30,468 nt of DNA, taken from JANNSW01 sp031431235. GTDB lineage: Bacteria; Pseudomonadota; Alphaproteobacteria; Rhizobiales; Hyphomicrobiaceae. The stretch is taken from assembly GCA_031431235.1 (NCBI GenBank), contig JANPDA010000056.1:1-30468 (forward strand). Reading direction: 5' to 3'. The position numbers and the translations under genes are program-made. Under the pieces are notes generated by a model. It was not told the origin of the DNA. It ran no database searches and saw nothing but the letters and a program-made list of their open reading frames with translations. Shown in pieces: positions 23,988-30,468 of the stretch (positions are counted from its first letter, which is position 1; every line of letters starts with the position of its first letter).

Positions 23988-24099
23988 TCCGGCCCGCGCC
24001 AAGCACGAAATGTCGTGCTGGATATCGAGACAGTTGCGCGGCGCCCGCTTGTCCGGCTATGCGTGCTGCACGCAAACGAGCAAACAGTGAGATCAGCCC

Positions 24100-24264
24100 A
24101 TGCCCGCCTTGAAGACCCGCGCTATCGAAACCGCCAAGAAGAAGCGTCGCCGGGCGATCCCGCGTGCCAAGCTGACACGTCCCCAAGGCAATACCTCTGC
24201 CGTCCGCAAGCGGCTGAAGAAGCTTTCGGGATTGAAGCGCGCTGCCGCCAGCGCTGCAATCTGA
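24100..24264 (+). CDS. Possible small, very basic protein
   Basis: This frame of 54 residues contains about 18 Lys/Arg and almost no acidic residue: MPALKTRAIETAKKKRRRAI, then a middle rich in Arg/Lys, then AAASAAI. It could be a nucleic-acid-binding peptide like small ribosomal or nucleoid proteins. The ribosome site is weak and no homologue is recognised, so it may be noncoding. Its composition resembles the Lys/Ala-rich tails of alphaproteobacterial DNA-binding proteins. Confidence 0.4.
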   Translation: MPALKTRAIETAKKKRRRAIPRAKLTRPQGNTSAVRKRLKKLSGLKRAAASAAI

Positions 24265-24467
24265 AGATTGTCCCAAGTCTCGATCCGCGCTGTTACGCCT
24301 GCGCGCCCGGCATCCCACCCCAAACCCGCCTTCCCGGACGTGGGTCGCACGATCCGGGGCCTTTGTGGGATACCAAGCGATGGAGCCGCGAAGCTGCCCG
24401 CTTGCTGAAATCCGCCGCTGGGTGACATCGGGCGCTGGTACCCGTGAGTCACAAGCTCCTATACCAA

Positions 24468-24595
24468 AGCCGTCCTGCCCGCGTCATGGCGCAGCCATGC
24501 TCCGCATGGACGGCGGGCATCCGGTCAGTTCTCCGCGCGACATCAGCTGCATGTCTGGATTCCCGCCTGCGCGGGAATGACGCGGGAGGACGGCT
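24468..24595. repeat. 128-bp palindromic interspersed repeat (REP/BIME-like)
   Basis: The ends AGCCGTCCTGCCCGCGTCAT (24468-24487) and ATGACGCGGGAGGACGGCT (24577-24595) are near-perfect complements. An inner hairpin sits at GATTCCCGCCTGCGCGGGAAT, typical of short extragenic palindromes of alphaproteobacteria. No transposase is present. Confidence 0.75.
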
Positions 24596-24704
24596 GTTGT
24601 GACCCGCTCGCTGGAGATGGTGGGCGCAAGTTGGACTGCACCCCACACGTGAGACACGGTGAAAGCGGTTCGGCTGCCCGCCTGAGGCCGCACCCCAAAA
24701 CAAC

Positions 24705-24872
24705 TGCTCCGTCCTCCCGGGCGATCGAAGCCCCGGCATTCAGCCGGGGCGGAGATCGACCCGGGATCCAGGGCACCGGACGGGATCGTGCAAGTTGTTG
24801 TGCCTTAGGCCCTTTTTGTGCTGGATCCCGGCTCGGCGCTCCCGTTGGTCGCTTGGCCGGGAAGACGGCGGG
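24705..24872. repeat. Interspersed double-hairpin repeat, family A copy 2
   Basis: CCCGGGATCCAG (near 24761) pairs with CTGGATCCCGG (near 24824), and a second hairpin follows around CTTGGCCGGGAAGACGG. The inner GTTGTGCCTTAGGCCCTTT also occurs near 650-665. The block order matches the copies at about 14.9 kb and 28.6 kb. Confidence 0.65.
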
Positions 24873-25164
24873 GCGAGAAATGGGCTCGATGAAACCGATT
24901 CACTCGTTTTTGCGGGCGTCCCAACTCAGGCCCTGGGATCGGCATGCGCCAGGGACGGGCGAGGCCAATACCGCATCGGCTCCGCCGACTACCACTTCAG
25001 AACCGTTTTCGCTTTCTCGCGCTCGGCCGTGCGGGCTTGCTGCCGTTGCGTTGCCCGGCGTAGAGCTCGTCGACTTTCAATGGCCTGCTGGCGCTCGACC
25101 GTCGTCGGTGATTATGTCTGGGCTCGTCAGCAAACATCGAAACGCCAGAGAGAAGCGCACGCCC

Positions 25165-26322
25165 ATGGAAAAGCATCTGCACTTCACCACCAAGGAGCTC
25201 GCGGAGCGCCGCAAGCGGACATGCAAGGCGATGGTAGTGGCGGGCCTCGACGGGCTCGTCCTCTTCCGCCAGGAGAGCATGTTCTACCTGACGGGCTACG
25301 ACACGTTCGGCTACGTCTACTTCCAGTGCCTCTACCTTTCCGCCGACGGCACCATGACGCTGCTCAATCGCGCGCCCGACCTCAGGCAGGCCCATTTCAC
25401 CTCCGTGATCGAGGACGTGCGGGTCTGGCGCGACCGGGAGGGCGCGAACCCAGCAGAGGAGCTGAAAGCGATCCTCGAGGAGCACGGCTGCAAGGGCAAG
25501 AAGCTCGGCGTCGAGTACGAATCCTATGGTCTGACAGCCGCCAACGGCAAGCGGCTCGACGCGGCCATGAAGGGCTTCTGCACGCTTGCAGATGCCTCCA
25601 TGCTGGTCTCCAGGCTGAGACTGGTGAAGAGCCCCGCCGAGATCGAGTATGTCAGGAAGGCAGCAGAGCTATCCGACGCCGCCTGGGCTGGCGCCGTCAA
25701 GCAGACGAAACCCGGCGCTTTCGAGGGCGATATCCTCGCCGCCATGCACTCCGCGATCTTCAAGGGCGGCGGCGACGATCCGGCGAACGAGTTCATCATC
25801 GGCTCGGGTCCCGGCGCCCTGATGTGCCGCTACTTCACCGGGCGCCGCAAACTCGACAAGAAGGACCAGCTGACGCTCGAATGGTCGGGCACCTATCGCC
25901 ACTACCATGCGGCGATGATGCGCACGCTCTCGATCGGCAAGCCGCCGGCCCGCCAGGTCGAGATGTACGATGCGGCCAAGGACGCGCTTGCCGCCTGCGA
26001 GCAGGCGCTGCGCCCCGGCCGGCCGATCGGCGAGGTGTTCGATGCCCACGCCAAGGTGCTGGACAAGGCCGGGCTCGCCGCCCACCGCATGCACGCCTGC
26101 GGCTACTCGCAAGGGACGACCTACGCGCCCAACTGGATGGACTGGCCGATGCTCTATACCGGCAATCCGGTGATCGCCGAGCCGGGCATGGTGTTCTTCA
26201 TTCACATCATCATCTTCGACAGCGAGCTGGGCGTGGCCGCGACCCTCGGGCGCTCGTCGCTGGTGACGAAGAAGGGCTCGGAGTCGCTCTCGAAGGCCGA
26301 TATCGATCTGGTGGTGAAGTGA
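25165..26322 (+). CDS. M24 (creatinase/Xaa-Pro peptidase) fold protein, metal ligands mostly lost
   Basis: This 385-residue protein has a creatinase-type N-terminal domain to about 150 and a pita-bread C-terminal domain. Canonical M24 peptidases bind two metals through Asp, Asp, His, Glu and Glu. Here the first Asp position reads LEWSGTYRHYHAAMMRT (E239, and H248/A249 for the second), H310 is kept in MHACGY, and the Glu of the PGMVF-x-x-E motif is His347 (FFIHI). The last position is Gly362. So it is probably not a metal-dependent peptidase; creatinase and DMSP-lyase-like relatives also diverge. The ATG at 25165 is where family homology starts; the open frame extends further upstream. Substrate is unknown. 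Confidence 0.87.
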   Translation: MEKHLHFTTKELAERRKRTCKAMVVAGLDGLVLFRQESMFYLTGYDTFGYVYFQCLYLSADGTMTLLNRAPDLRQAHFTSVIEDVRVWRDREGANPAEELKAILEEHGCKGKKLGVEYESYGLTAANGKRLDAAMKGFCTLADASMLVSRLRLVKSPAEIEYVRKAAELSDAAWAGAVKQTKPGAFEGDILAAMHSAIFKGGGDDPANEFIIGSGPGALMCRYFTGRRKLDKKDQLTLEWSGTYRHYHAAMMRTLSIGKPPARQVEMYDAAKDALAACEQALRPGRPIGEVFDAHAKVLDKAGLAAHRMHACGYSQGTTYAPNWMDWPMLYTGNPVIAEPGMVFFIHIIIFDSELGVAATLGRSSLVTKKGSESLSKADIDLVVK

Positions 26323-26394
26323 GGGTTGGCTGCGGCATTTGATTGGCCCCTGGGGAGCCAGCCCTGGGGGTCCCAAGGCACCGCGAGGATGCAT

Positions 26395-26423
26395 TTGACC
26401 TTGCCGCCCAATCTACCTAGATT
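26395..26423 (+). promoter_or_regulatory. Probable sigma-70 promoter of hrcA
   Basis: TTGACC (26395-26400) and TAGATT (26418-26423) are 17 bp apart. A start about seven bases downstream would fall at or just before the hrcA ATG at 26433. No CIRCE palindrome (TTAGCACTC type) is visible here. Confidence 0.55.
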
Positions 26424-26432
26424 CCACCCGCC

Positions 26433-27536
26433 ATGTCGAAGCACAGCCGCAGCGGCGCGCCTGAGCCCAAGGAGAGTGCAATCGAGCCGAAATCGGAGTT
26501 GAAGGATCTCAACTCCCGGTCGCGGGAGATTTTCCGACACATCGTCGAGACCTATCTGCAGACCGGCGAGCCCGTCGGCTCGCGCAACCTGTCGCGCCAT
26601 CTGCCGATGACGCTGTCGCCTGCTTCGGTCAGGAACGTCATGTCGGACCTGGAGGCGCTGGGGCTGATCTTCGCGCCGCACACCTCGGCCGGGCGCTTGC
26701 CGACCGACTCAGGGCTCAGGCTGTTCGTCGATGGCCTGCTCGAGGTCGGCGATCTCTCCGACGAGGAGCGCCGGCAGATCGAGAGCCAGATCGCGGGCAA
26801 ACGCCGGCCGGGCTCGATGGCGGACATGCTGGCCGAGGCGAGCGAGATGATCTCGGGGCTCAGCCATTGCGCCGGCATCGTGCTCGCCGAGCAGCAGACG
26901 GCTCGCCTCAAGCACGTGGAGTTCGTGCGGCTGGAGCCGACGAAAGCACTGGTCGTGCTGGTCGGCGACGACGGCCGTGTCGAGAACCGCGTCATCGACA
27001 TCCCCAAAGGGCTGCCGGCATCGACTCTTGCCGAATGCTCCAACTATTTGAACGCCCAGATCCGCGGCGCGACGCTCGATGAGGCCAAGGCCCGGGTCGA
27101 AAAGGACCTCTCGCGGCGCAAGACCGAGCTCGACGAGCTGGCGGAGAAGGTGATCGAGGCGGGCCTCGCCACCTGGTCCGGGGGTGGGGAGAGCCAGAGC
27201 CTGATCGTGCGCGGCCAATCCAAGCTGCTCGCCGACGTGACGGCGATCGCCGATCTGGAGCGCATCAGGAAGCTGTTCGAGGACCTGGAGACCAAACGCG
27301 AGCTGATCCAGCTGCTGAACGCGGCCGAGCAGGCGGACGGCGTGCGGATCTTCATCGGCTCGGAGAACCGCCTGTTTTCGCTGTCTGGCTCCTCCCTCAT
27401 CGTCGCCCCCTTCAAGGATAGCGAAAACAAGATCGTCGGCATGCTCGGCGTGATCGGGCCGACCCGCCTCAACTATGCGCGGATCATTCCCATGGTCGAT
27501 TTCACCGCCAAGCTCGTCGGGCGCATCGTCACTTGA
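26433..27536 (+). CDS. hrcA: Heat-inducible transcription repressor HrcA
   Basis: The repressor has 367 residues and binds CIRCE operators of groE/dnaK-type operons. An N-terminal winged helix (LNSRSREIFRHIVETYLQTG then EPVGSRNLSRHL) precedes the ASVRNVMSDLEALGLI recognition region and HTSAGRLPTDSGLRLFVD. A GAF-like middle with IVLAEQQTARLKHVEFV and the C-terminal VGMLGVIGPTRLNYARIIP segment follow. The ATG is only about nine bases after a good -10 box and lacks a Shine-Dalgarno, so leaderless translation is possible. grpE follows 224 bp downstream, across a MITE-like element. Confidence 0.96.
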   Translation: MSKHSRSGAPEPKESAIEPKSELKDLNSRSREIFRHIVETYLQTGEPVGSRNLSRHLPMTLSPASVRNVMSDLEALGLIFAPHTSAGRLPTDSGLRLFVDGLLEVGDLSDEERRQIESQIAGKRRPGSMADMLAEASEMISGLSHCAGIVLAEQQTARLKHVEFVRLEPTKALVVLVGDDGRVENRVIDIPKGLPASTLAECSNYLNAQIRGATLDEAKARVEKDLSRRKTELDELAEKVIEAGLATWSGGGESQSLIVRGQSKLLADVTAIADLERIRKLFEDLETKRELIQLLNAAEQADGVRIFIGSENRLFSLSGSSLIVAPFKDSENKIVGMLGVIGPTRLNYARIIPMVDFTAKLVGRIVT

Positions 27537-27611
27537 TTTTTTGCGCTGCAACACGACAATCCGTCCGAATCGTCGCGCTCGGCCGAAAAGTCCGGCCGGC
27601 CAGCGCGCTCG

Positions 27612-27741
27612 AGTGTTCCCTCCCATTCATTCGATTCCGGCGAAGCTGGATCAATGAATGGAAAGAGGGAACACAAACAAAGAGTTGGCTAGTGGGCTGG
27701 CCATTCATTTGGGGTACCGAATGAATGAGTCGGAACACTAG
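27612..27741. mobile_element. MITE-like element containing 84-bp repeat copy 2
   Basis: This 130-bp stretch has imperfect terminal inverted repeats. The left end is GTGTTCCCTCCCATTCATTC; the right end reversed is GTGTTCCGACTCATTCATTC. It is built of two hairpins with ATTCATT/AATGAAT arms. The right 84 bp (27658-27741) is the near-identical inverse of 9485-9568. No target duplication is obvious and there is no coding capacity, so mobilisation would need a transposase in trans. It ends five bases before the AGGAAG ribosome site of grpE and could affect its expression or act as a hrcA terminator. Confidence 0.75.
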
Positions 27742-27760
27742 CGTCAGGAAGATGGAACCG

Positions 27761-28480
27761 ATGACCAATCCCCAGAACGACATCAAGCCCGAAGCGCCGG
27801 AAGGCGCCGCCACGCAAGCGGCGGCCCCTGCCTCCGAGACCGTGGCAGCGCTGACCGAGGCCGATCTCTCCGGCCTCGTCGGTGGCCTCCCGAGCGCTGA
27901 GGAGATGCTCGCCGCCGCCACGGCCGAGCGCGACGGCTATCGCGACCGCTTGCTGCGCACGGCCGCCGAGCTCGAGAACCTGCGCAAGCGCACCGAGCGC
28001 GAGAAGGCCGACATCAAGAAGTACGCGGTCGCCGACTTCGCCCGCGACGTGCTGGGCCTGGGCGACAGCATCAAGCGCGCGATCGAGCACGTACCCCCGG
28101 ATGCCGCCGACAAGGATCCGGCGCTGAAGAGCTTCCTCGAAGGCGTGCAATTGCTGGAGCGCGATCTGCTCGCCAGCCTCGAGCGGCACGGCGTCCTGCG
28201 CTTCAGCCCGATGGGCGAGCGCGTCGATCCCAATCGTCATCAGGCCGTCGTCCAGGTGCCGGACGCAACCGTCGCCACGGGCACGATCGTGCAGGTGTTC
28301 CAGGACGGCTACATGATCGGCGACCGGGTGCTGCGGGCCGCGATGGTCGCGGTCTCGGCCGGTGGTCCGAAGGTGGTGAAGGCGGCGGAGGTTGCCGCGG
28401 CGCCTGTGGCGGCGACGAGCGAAGATGGGGCAACGGCGGCCGAAGGCGTCGACAGGCCGGAGGAGAGCGGGCAGAGCTGA
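27761..28480 (+). CDS. grpE: Nucleotide exchange factor GrpE for DnaK
   Basis: The 239-residue sequence is normal for an alphaproteobacterial GrpE. A disordered acidic/Ala-rich N-terminus precedes the long coiled coil (YRDRLLRTAAELENLRKRTE) and the four-helix region around DSIKRAIEHVPPDA. The β-wing domain holds VDPNRHQAVVQVPDAT and YMIGDRVLRAAMVAVS. It releases ADP from DnaK during protein refolding. I choose the ATG at 27761, with AGGAAG nine bases before it. Two upstream ATGs, one inside the repeat element, are less well placed. The C-terminal 30 residues are Ala-rich. Confidence 0.95.
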   Translation: MTNPQNDIKPEAPEGAATQAAAPASETVAALTEADLSGLVGGLPSAEEMLAAATAERDGYRDRLLRTAAELENLRKRTEREKADIKKYAVADFARDVLGLGDSIKRAIEHVPPDAADKDPALKSFLEGVQLLERDLLASLERHGVLRFSPMGERVDPNRHQAVVQVPDATVATGTIVQVFQDGYMIGDRVLRAAMVAVSAGGPKVVKAAEVAAAPVAATSEDGATAAEGVDRPEESGQS

Positions 28481-28591
28481 GGAGGCGCCCGACGCGACGG
28501 GTACCGAGCATTGCAGCCGCGGCCGGTTCAGGTTATGAGCAGTACGACAGCTCTCGATTGCCTTCCGGTAGCAAGTGTTTTGGCCCTACCA

Positions 28592-28735
28592 GAAGGTGCC
28601 CGTTTCCCCGGCTCGACCTGTCGCGCAGGGGTCCAGGAGCTACTCGGAAGTGCCTCGCCTATGGTCCTGGATCCCGGATCACCGCCTGCGGCGGCGTCCG
28701 GGAAGGCGGGAACCAAATGTAAGAGTTGGAACACG
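28592..28735 (-). repeat. Interspersed double-hairpin repeat, family A copy 3 (inverted)
   Basis: Read on the minus strand it follows the 14.85-kb copy block by block: a cttacatttggttcccgcct start, CCTTCCCGGACGCCGCCG, GATCCGGGATCCAG, then CTCCTGGACCCCTG and GGGGAAACGGG. It fills most of the gap between grpE and the next gene. Confidence 0.75.
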
Positions 28736-28750
28736 AGGAGAACGGCCTTG

Positions 28751-29398
28751 GTGCCCGCAGGCAAGAAGCAACAGCGACTGATGCACCGCGCGCTCCTGGC
28801 GCTTCCCCTGCTCGTGATGCCGCTCGGGCCGCAGGACGCCGCCGAGACGACATTCACGCGCATTCCGACCCAGTTCATCGCGGCGCTGGCCGATCCGGGC
28901 GCGACCTCGGGGACGGGAGCGGATTCCTGGGGTCTCTGGCGTGTCGATCCGGGTCCGCGCGGCGTGCGGCTCACGAATTTCGAGCAGCTGAAGGCCGCTG
29001 GCGGCGTCGCGCCCGCGCAATGGAGGTTCGACAGCGCGGACTGGTGGCTCGAGGAGAACGGGCTGATCATGGAGCAGCCGGACGTGCCTCTCGCACCCGG
29101 CAAGTACCTGGTCACCGGCGGCCGCGAGCTGATGAGCGTGCTGACCATTCACCCCAAGGACAAGGACGGCGCGCATCGCTGGGAGCTCGGCGCCGGCGCG
29201 ACGCTGCATGACGTGACCCACCTCAAATGCCGCTCCGCGCGCTACAAGCCGGCCTCGGGCAGCAACTCGTGCTCGCCGGAGAAGGCGCCGAGGGCCGTGT
29301 TCCCGGTCATCCCCGGCAGCCTGATGCCCCCGGTCGAGGGCTGCAGCAAGCAGGACTACTGGGTGCTGTTCGTGATCGGGGTGGAGAAGGGGGGGTGA
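28751..29398 (+). CDS. Exported hypothetical protein
   Basis: The start is probably the GTG at 28751, ten bases after GAGGAG; a TTG at 28748 or the ATG at 28781 are alternatives. The N-terminus KKQQRLMHRALLALPLLVMP followed by LGPQDAAE is a signal peptide. The mature part has about 185 residues, with DSWGLWRVDPGPRGVRLTNF and WWLEENGLIMEQPDVPLAPG near its start. Three Cys (LKCRS, NSCSP, EGCSK) are in the C-terminal half and may form one disulfide. KYLVTGGRELMSVLTIHPKD is a β-rich middle. I do not recognise the family. Similar periplasmic proteins of unknown role occur in Hyphomicrobiales. Confidence 0.8.
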   Translation: MPAGKKQQRLMHRALLALPLLVMPLGPQDAAETTFTRIPTQFIAALADPGATSGTGADSWGLWRVDPGPRGVRLTNFEQLKAAGGVAPAQWRFDSADWWLEENGLIMEQPDVPLAPGKYLVTGGRELMSVLTIHPKDKDGAHRWELGAGATLHDVTHLKCRSARYKPASGSNSCSPEKAPRAVFPVIPGSLMPPVEGCSKQDYWVLFVIGVEKGG

Positions 29399-29859
29399 GC
29401 GCGGGGTGGTGGGTGGCGTGCCTTCCCCCGGCGAATTTTTTTGAGCATTCGACGGCGGCAGCGCCCAGCAACGACGGGACCGCCGTCACCATCATGTCCG
29501 GTCAGAGCGTGGGCGGACATGCGAGCGGGGGTGTCGCGGCTGGAGGGTGGGGCCGATCAGTGACATCGGTTGATGGATAACAAGCGAAGGGTTTGTTGGA
29601 CAGCGGTCGAAGAGGGCTCTTGTCGTCCGCTTCACCCTCGGCTACGGATGGAGTGGAGATGCCTCCGGCATGGCCGTACTTGACCGGACTCGGACCATGT
29701 TGCCGAATGCCAACGCGCCGTTGCCTATATCCTTGCGCTCTTTATGGCATTGACGTCCGGCACTCTGCTGTTCTGGCACGATGCCGAGAACTCGGCCGTG
29801 AGGTTGCCGCAGACGACTCTCGCTGACCGCGGGGCCCCCGCCCGCACTCGTGCTTCCCC
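29399..29859. other. Intergenic region without recognised features
   Basis: A short poly-T run near 29437-29444 could mark transcription end of the exported-protein gene, but no clear stem precedes it. Small frames here look random and lack ribosome sites. No repeat copies were identified. Confidence 0.5.
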
Positions 29860-30468
29860 TCAAAACCCTGGCCGCCAGCTCTCGCCCCACAGCTCGCGCC
29901 AAAGGAAAGGGCGGGTCGAGTTCGATTTCACCGTACCGCCCCGCCAGAGATTCCATTTCGGATTGGAGTAGGTGGCAAAGAACGTGTCGAGTTGCTGCCG
30001 CAGCTCGGCGAGGATTGCTGCATTCCCCGGCTCGTCGGCGACATTGCGCCGCTCGTCCGGATCGGACCGCAGATGGAACAGCTCATCACAGAAGCCGTAA
30101 GGGTTGGGCTTAAGGCGGCACATCAGCAGCCAGTGCTGTGTACGAATGGCGCGTGTCTCCTCCTGCTCCATGAACACGGCCTCGTGCCAGGGTGCGGGGC
30201 CAGGCGCGAGCAGCGGCCGTAGGCTACGCGACGGGCTCTCAGCGGCCGTCGGCCGAACGGCATCGGCGAAGTCGGTAATGGTGGCGAAGATGTCTGTGGT
30301 GCCGACGAGTTCATCCCGCACCAGCGACTCGATCCGTGGGCCCGGCGGCTTGACTATGAACGGGATGTGGTGCGCCTCTCGGTGCGTGTTCGAGGGCCAG
30401 GTGTCCTCGCCATGTCCCCAGAAGCCATGCGTGCCGAGTGACATACCGTGGTCGGAGGTGTAAATTAC
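29860..30468 (-). CDS. Sulfatase family protein, C-terminal part (5' end beyond window)
   Basis: Reading into the window from its right edge, the frame begins VIYTSDHGMSLGTHGFWGHG, the late metal-site region of the alkaline-phosphatase/sulfatase superfamily: DHG plus a nearby GxHG. PFIVKPPG and DIFATITDFA follow, both typical of the C-terminal half. About 203 residues are visible. The Cys/Ser of the C-x-P-x-R formylglycine site lies outside, so activity and substrate cannot be judged. The last part, RSDPDERRNVADEP then a helix, is the usual sulfatase C-terminal subdomain. Confidence 0.9.
   Translation of the reverse strand, partial: VIYTSDHGMSLGTHGFWGHGEDTWPSNTHREAHHIPFIVKPPGPRIESLVRDELVGTTDIFATITDFADAVRPTAAESPSRSLRPLLAPGPAPWHEAVFMEQEETRAIRTQHWLLMCRLKPNPYGFCDELFHLRSDPDERRNVADEPGNAAILAELRQQLDTFFATYSNPKWNLWRGGTVKSNSTRPFLWRELWGESWRPGF

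Larger units (their letters stand above)
24265..25164. other. Repeat-rich 900-bp gap
   Basis: No convincing gene was found. The M24 gene's reading frame stays open far upstream into this gap, but the sequence there is built of palindromic repeats. It contains a short family A fragment near 24320-24365 (CGCCTTCCCGGAC...GATCCGGGGCC), a 128-bp palindromic element, a family A copy at 24705-24872, and about 290 bp of plain sequence before the M24 start. Confidence 0.6.

Noticed and set aside
24577..25164. Upstream extension of the M24 protein to 581 residues
   Set aside because: The added part is translated palindromic repeat and spacer DNA. Family homology starts at 25165.
24265..25164. CRISPR array in the repeat-rich gap
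   Set aside because: The repeats are palindromic, unequal in length and irregularly spaced, and no cas gene is present.
27612..27675. Simple rho-independent terminator of hrcA
   Set aside because: The stem is part of a larger element with terminal inverted repeats and lacks a T-run; a terminator side effect remains possible.
26323..27760. CIRCE operator near hrcA or grpE
   Set aside because: No TTAGCACTC-N9-GAGTGCTAA type palindrome was found in either spacer.

Overview
The window reads as a high-GC alphaproteobacterial chromosome segment. The housekeeping genes (lepA, folC, trxA, rdgB, rph, hrcA, grpE) are of alphaproteobacterial type, and the TIR-TPR receptor-like protein and several exported proteins resemble families known from Hyphomicrobiales. 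The exact order or genus cannot be fixed from sequence reading alone. No tRNA, rRNA or CRISPR array was seen. Intergenic spaces are rich in palindromic interspersed repeats.

Region 1 (1-9.4 kb) mixes core genes with small accessory modules. There is a DUF4160/DUF2442 pair, a conserved small hypothetical gene, and a ParD-type antitoxin whose ParE partner is cut to 48 codons. Then come lepA, a 946-residue TIR-transmembrane-TPR protein, a complete BrnT/BrnA toxin-antitoxin pair with a good promoter, an XRE-type regulator, an LprI-like exported protein and thioredoxin. Three toxin-antitoxin-like modules therefore lie within 7.5 kb.

Region 2 (9.4-16.6 kb, minus strand) is a tightly packed catabolic-looking gene set. 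In transcription order it holds an ATC-hydrolase-like protein with an internal duplication, a hotdog thioesterase, a repeat-filled gap, a two-subunit ThDP decarboxylase (sulfopyruvate/phosphonopyruvate decarboxylase type), PxpA, PxpB and PxpC (5-oxoprolinase type), and finally folC one base after pxpC. I regard this gene set as the best candidate for an undescribed pathway: opening of a cyclic, perhaps sulfur-containing, amide or thiazoline followed by decarboxylation of a 2-oxo acid.

Region 3 (16.8-24.3 kb) holds an NAD(P)H quinone-reductase-like flavoprotein, the rph-VOC-rdgB operon, two small exported proteins, and an MMPL/RND exporter divergent from a patatin-like phospholipase. A 54-codon very basic ORF follows. 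Region 4 (24.3-30.5 kb) has a 0.9-kb repeat-rich gap, an M24-fold protein whose metal ligands are mostly lost, hrcA (possibly leaderless), a MITE-like element, grpE, an exported hypothetical protein, and the C-terminal part of a sulfatase running off the window.

Two repeat observations stand out. An 84-bp sequence occurs twice in opposite orientation (9485-9568 and 27658-27741) with two mismatches, flanking 18 kb that could invert by recombination. A second family of roughly 150-170 bp double-hairpin elements recurs at about 14.85, 24.7 and 28.6 kb, with fragments elsewhere.
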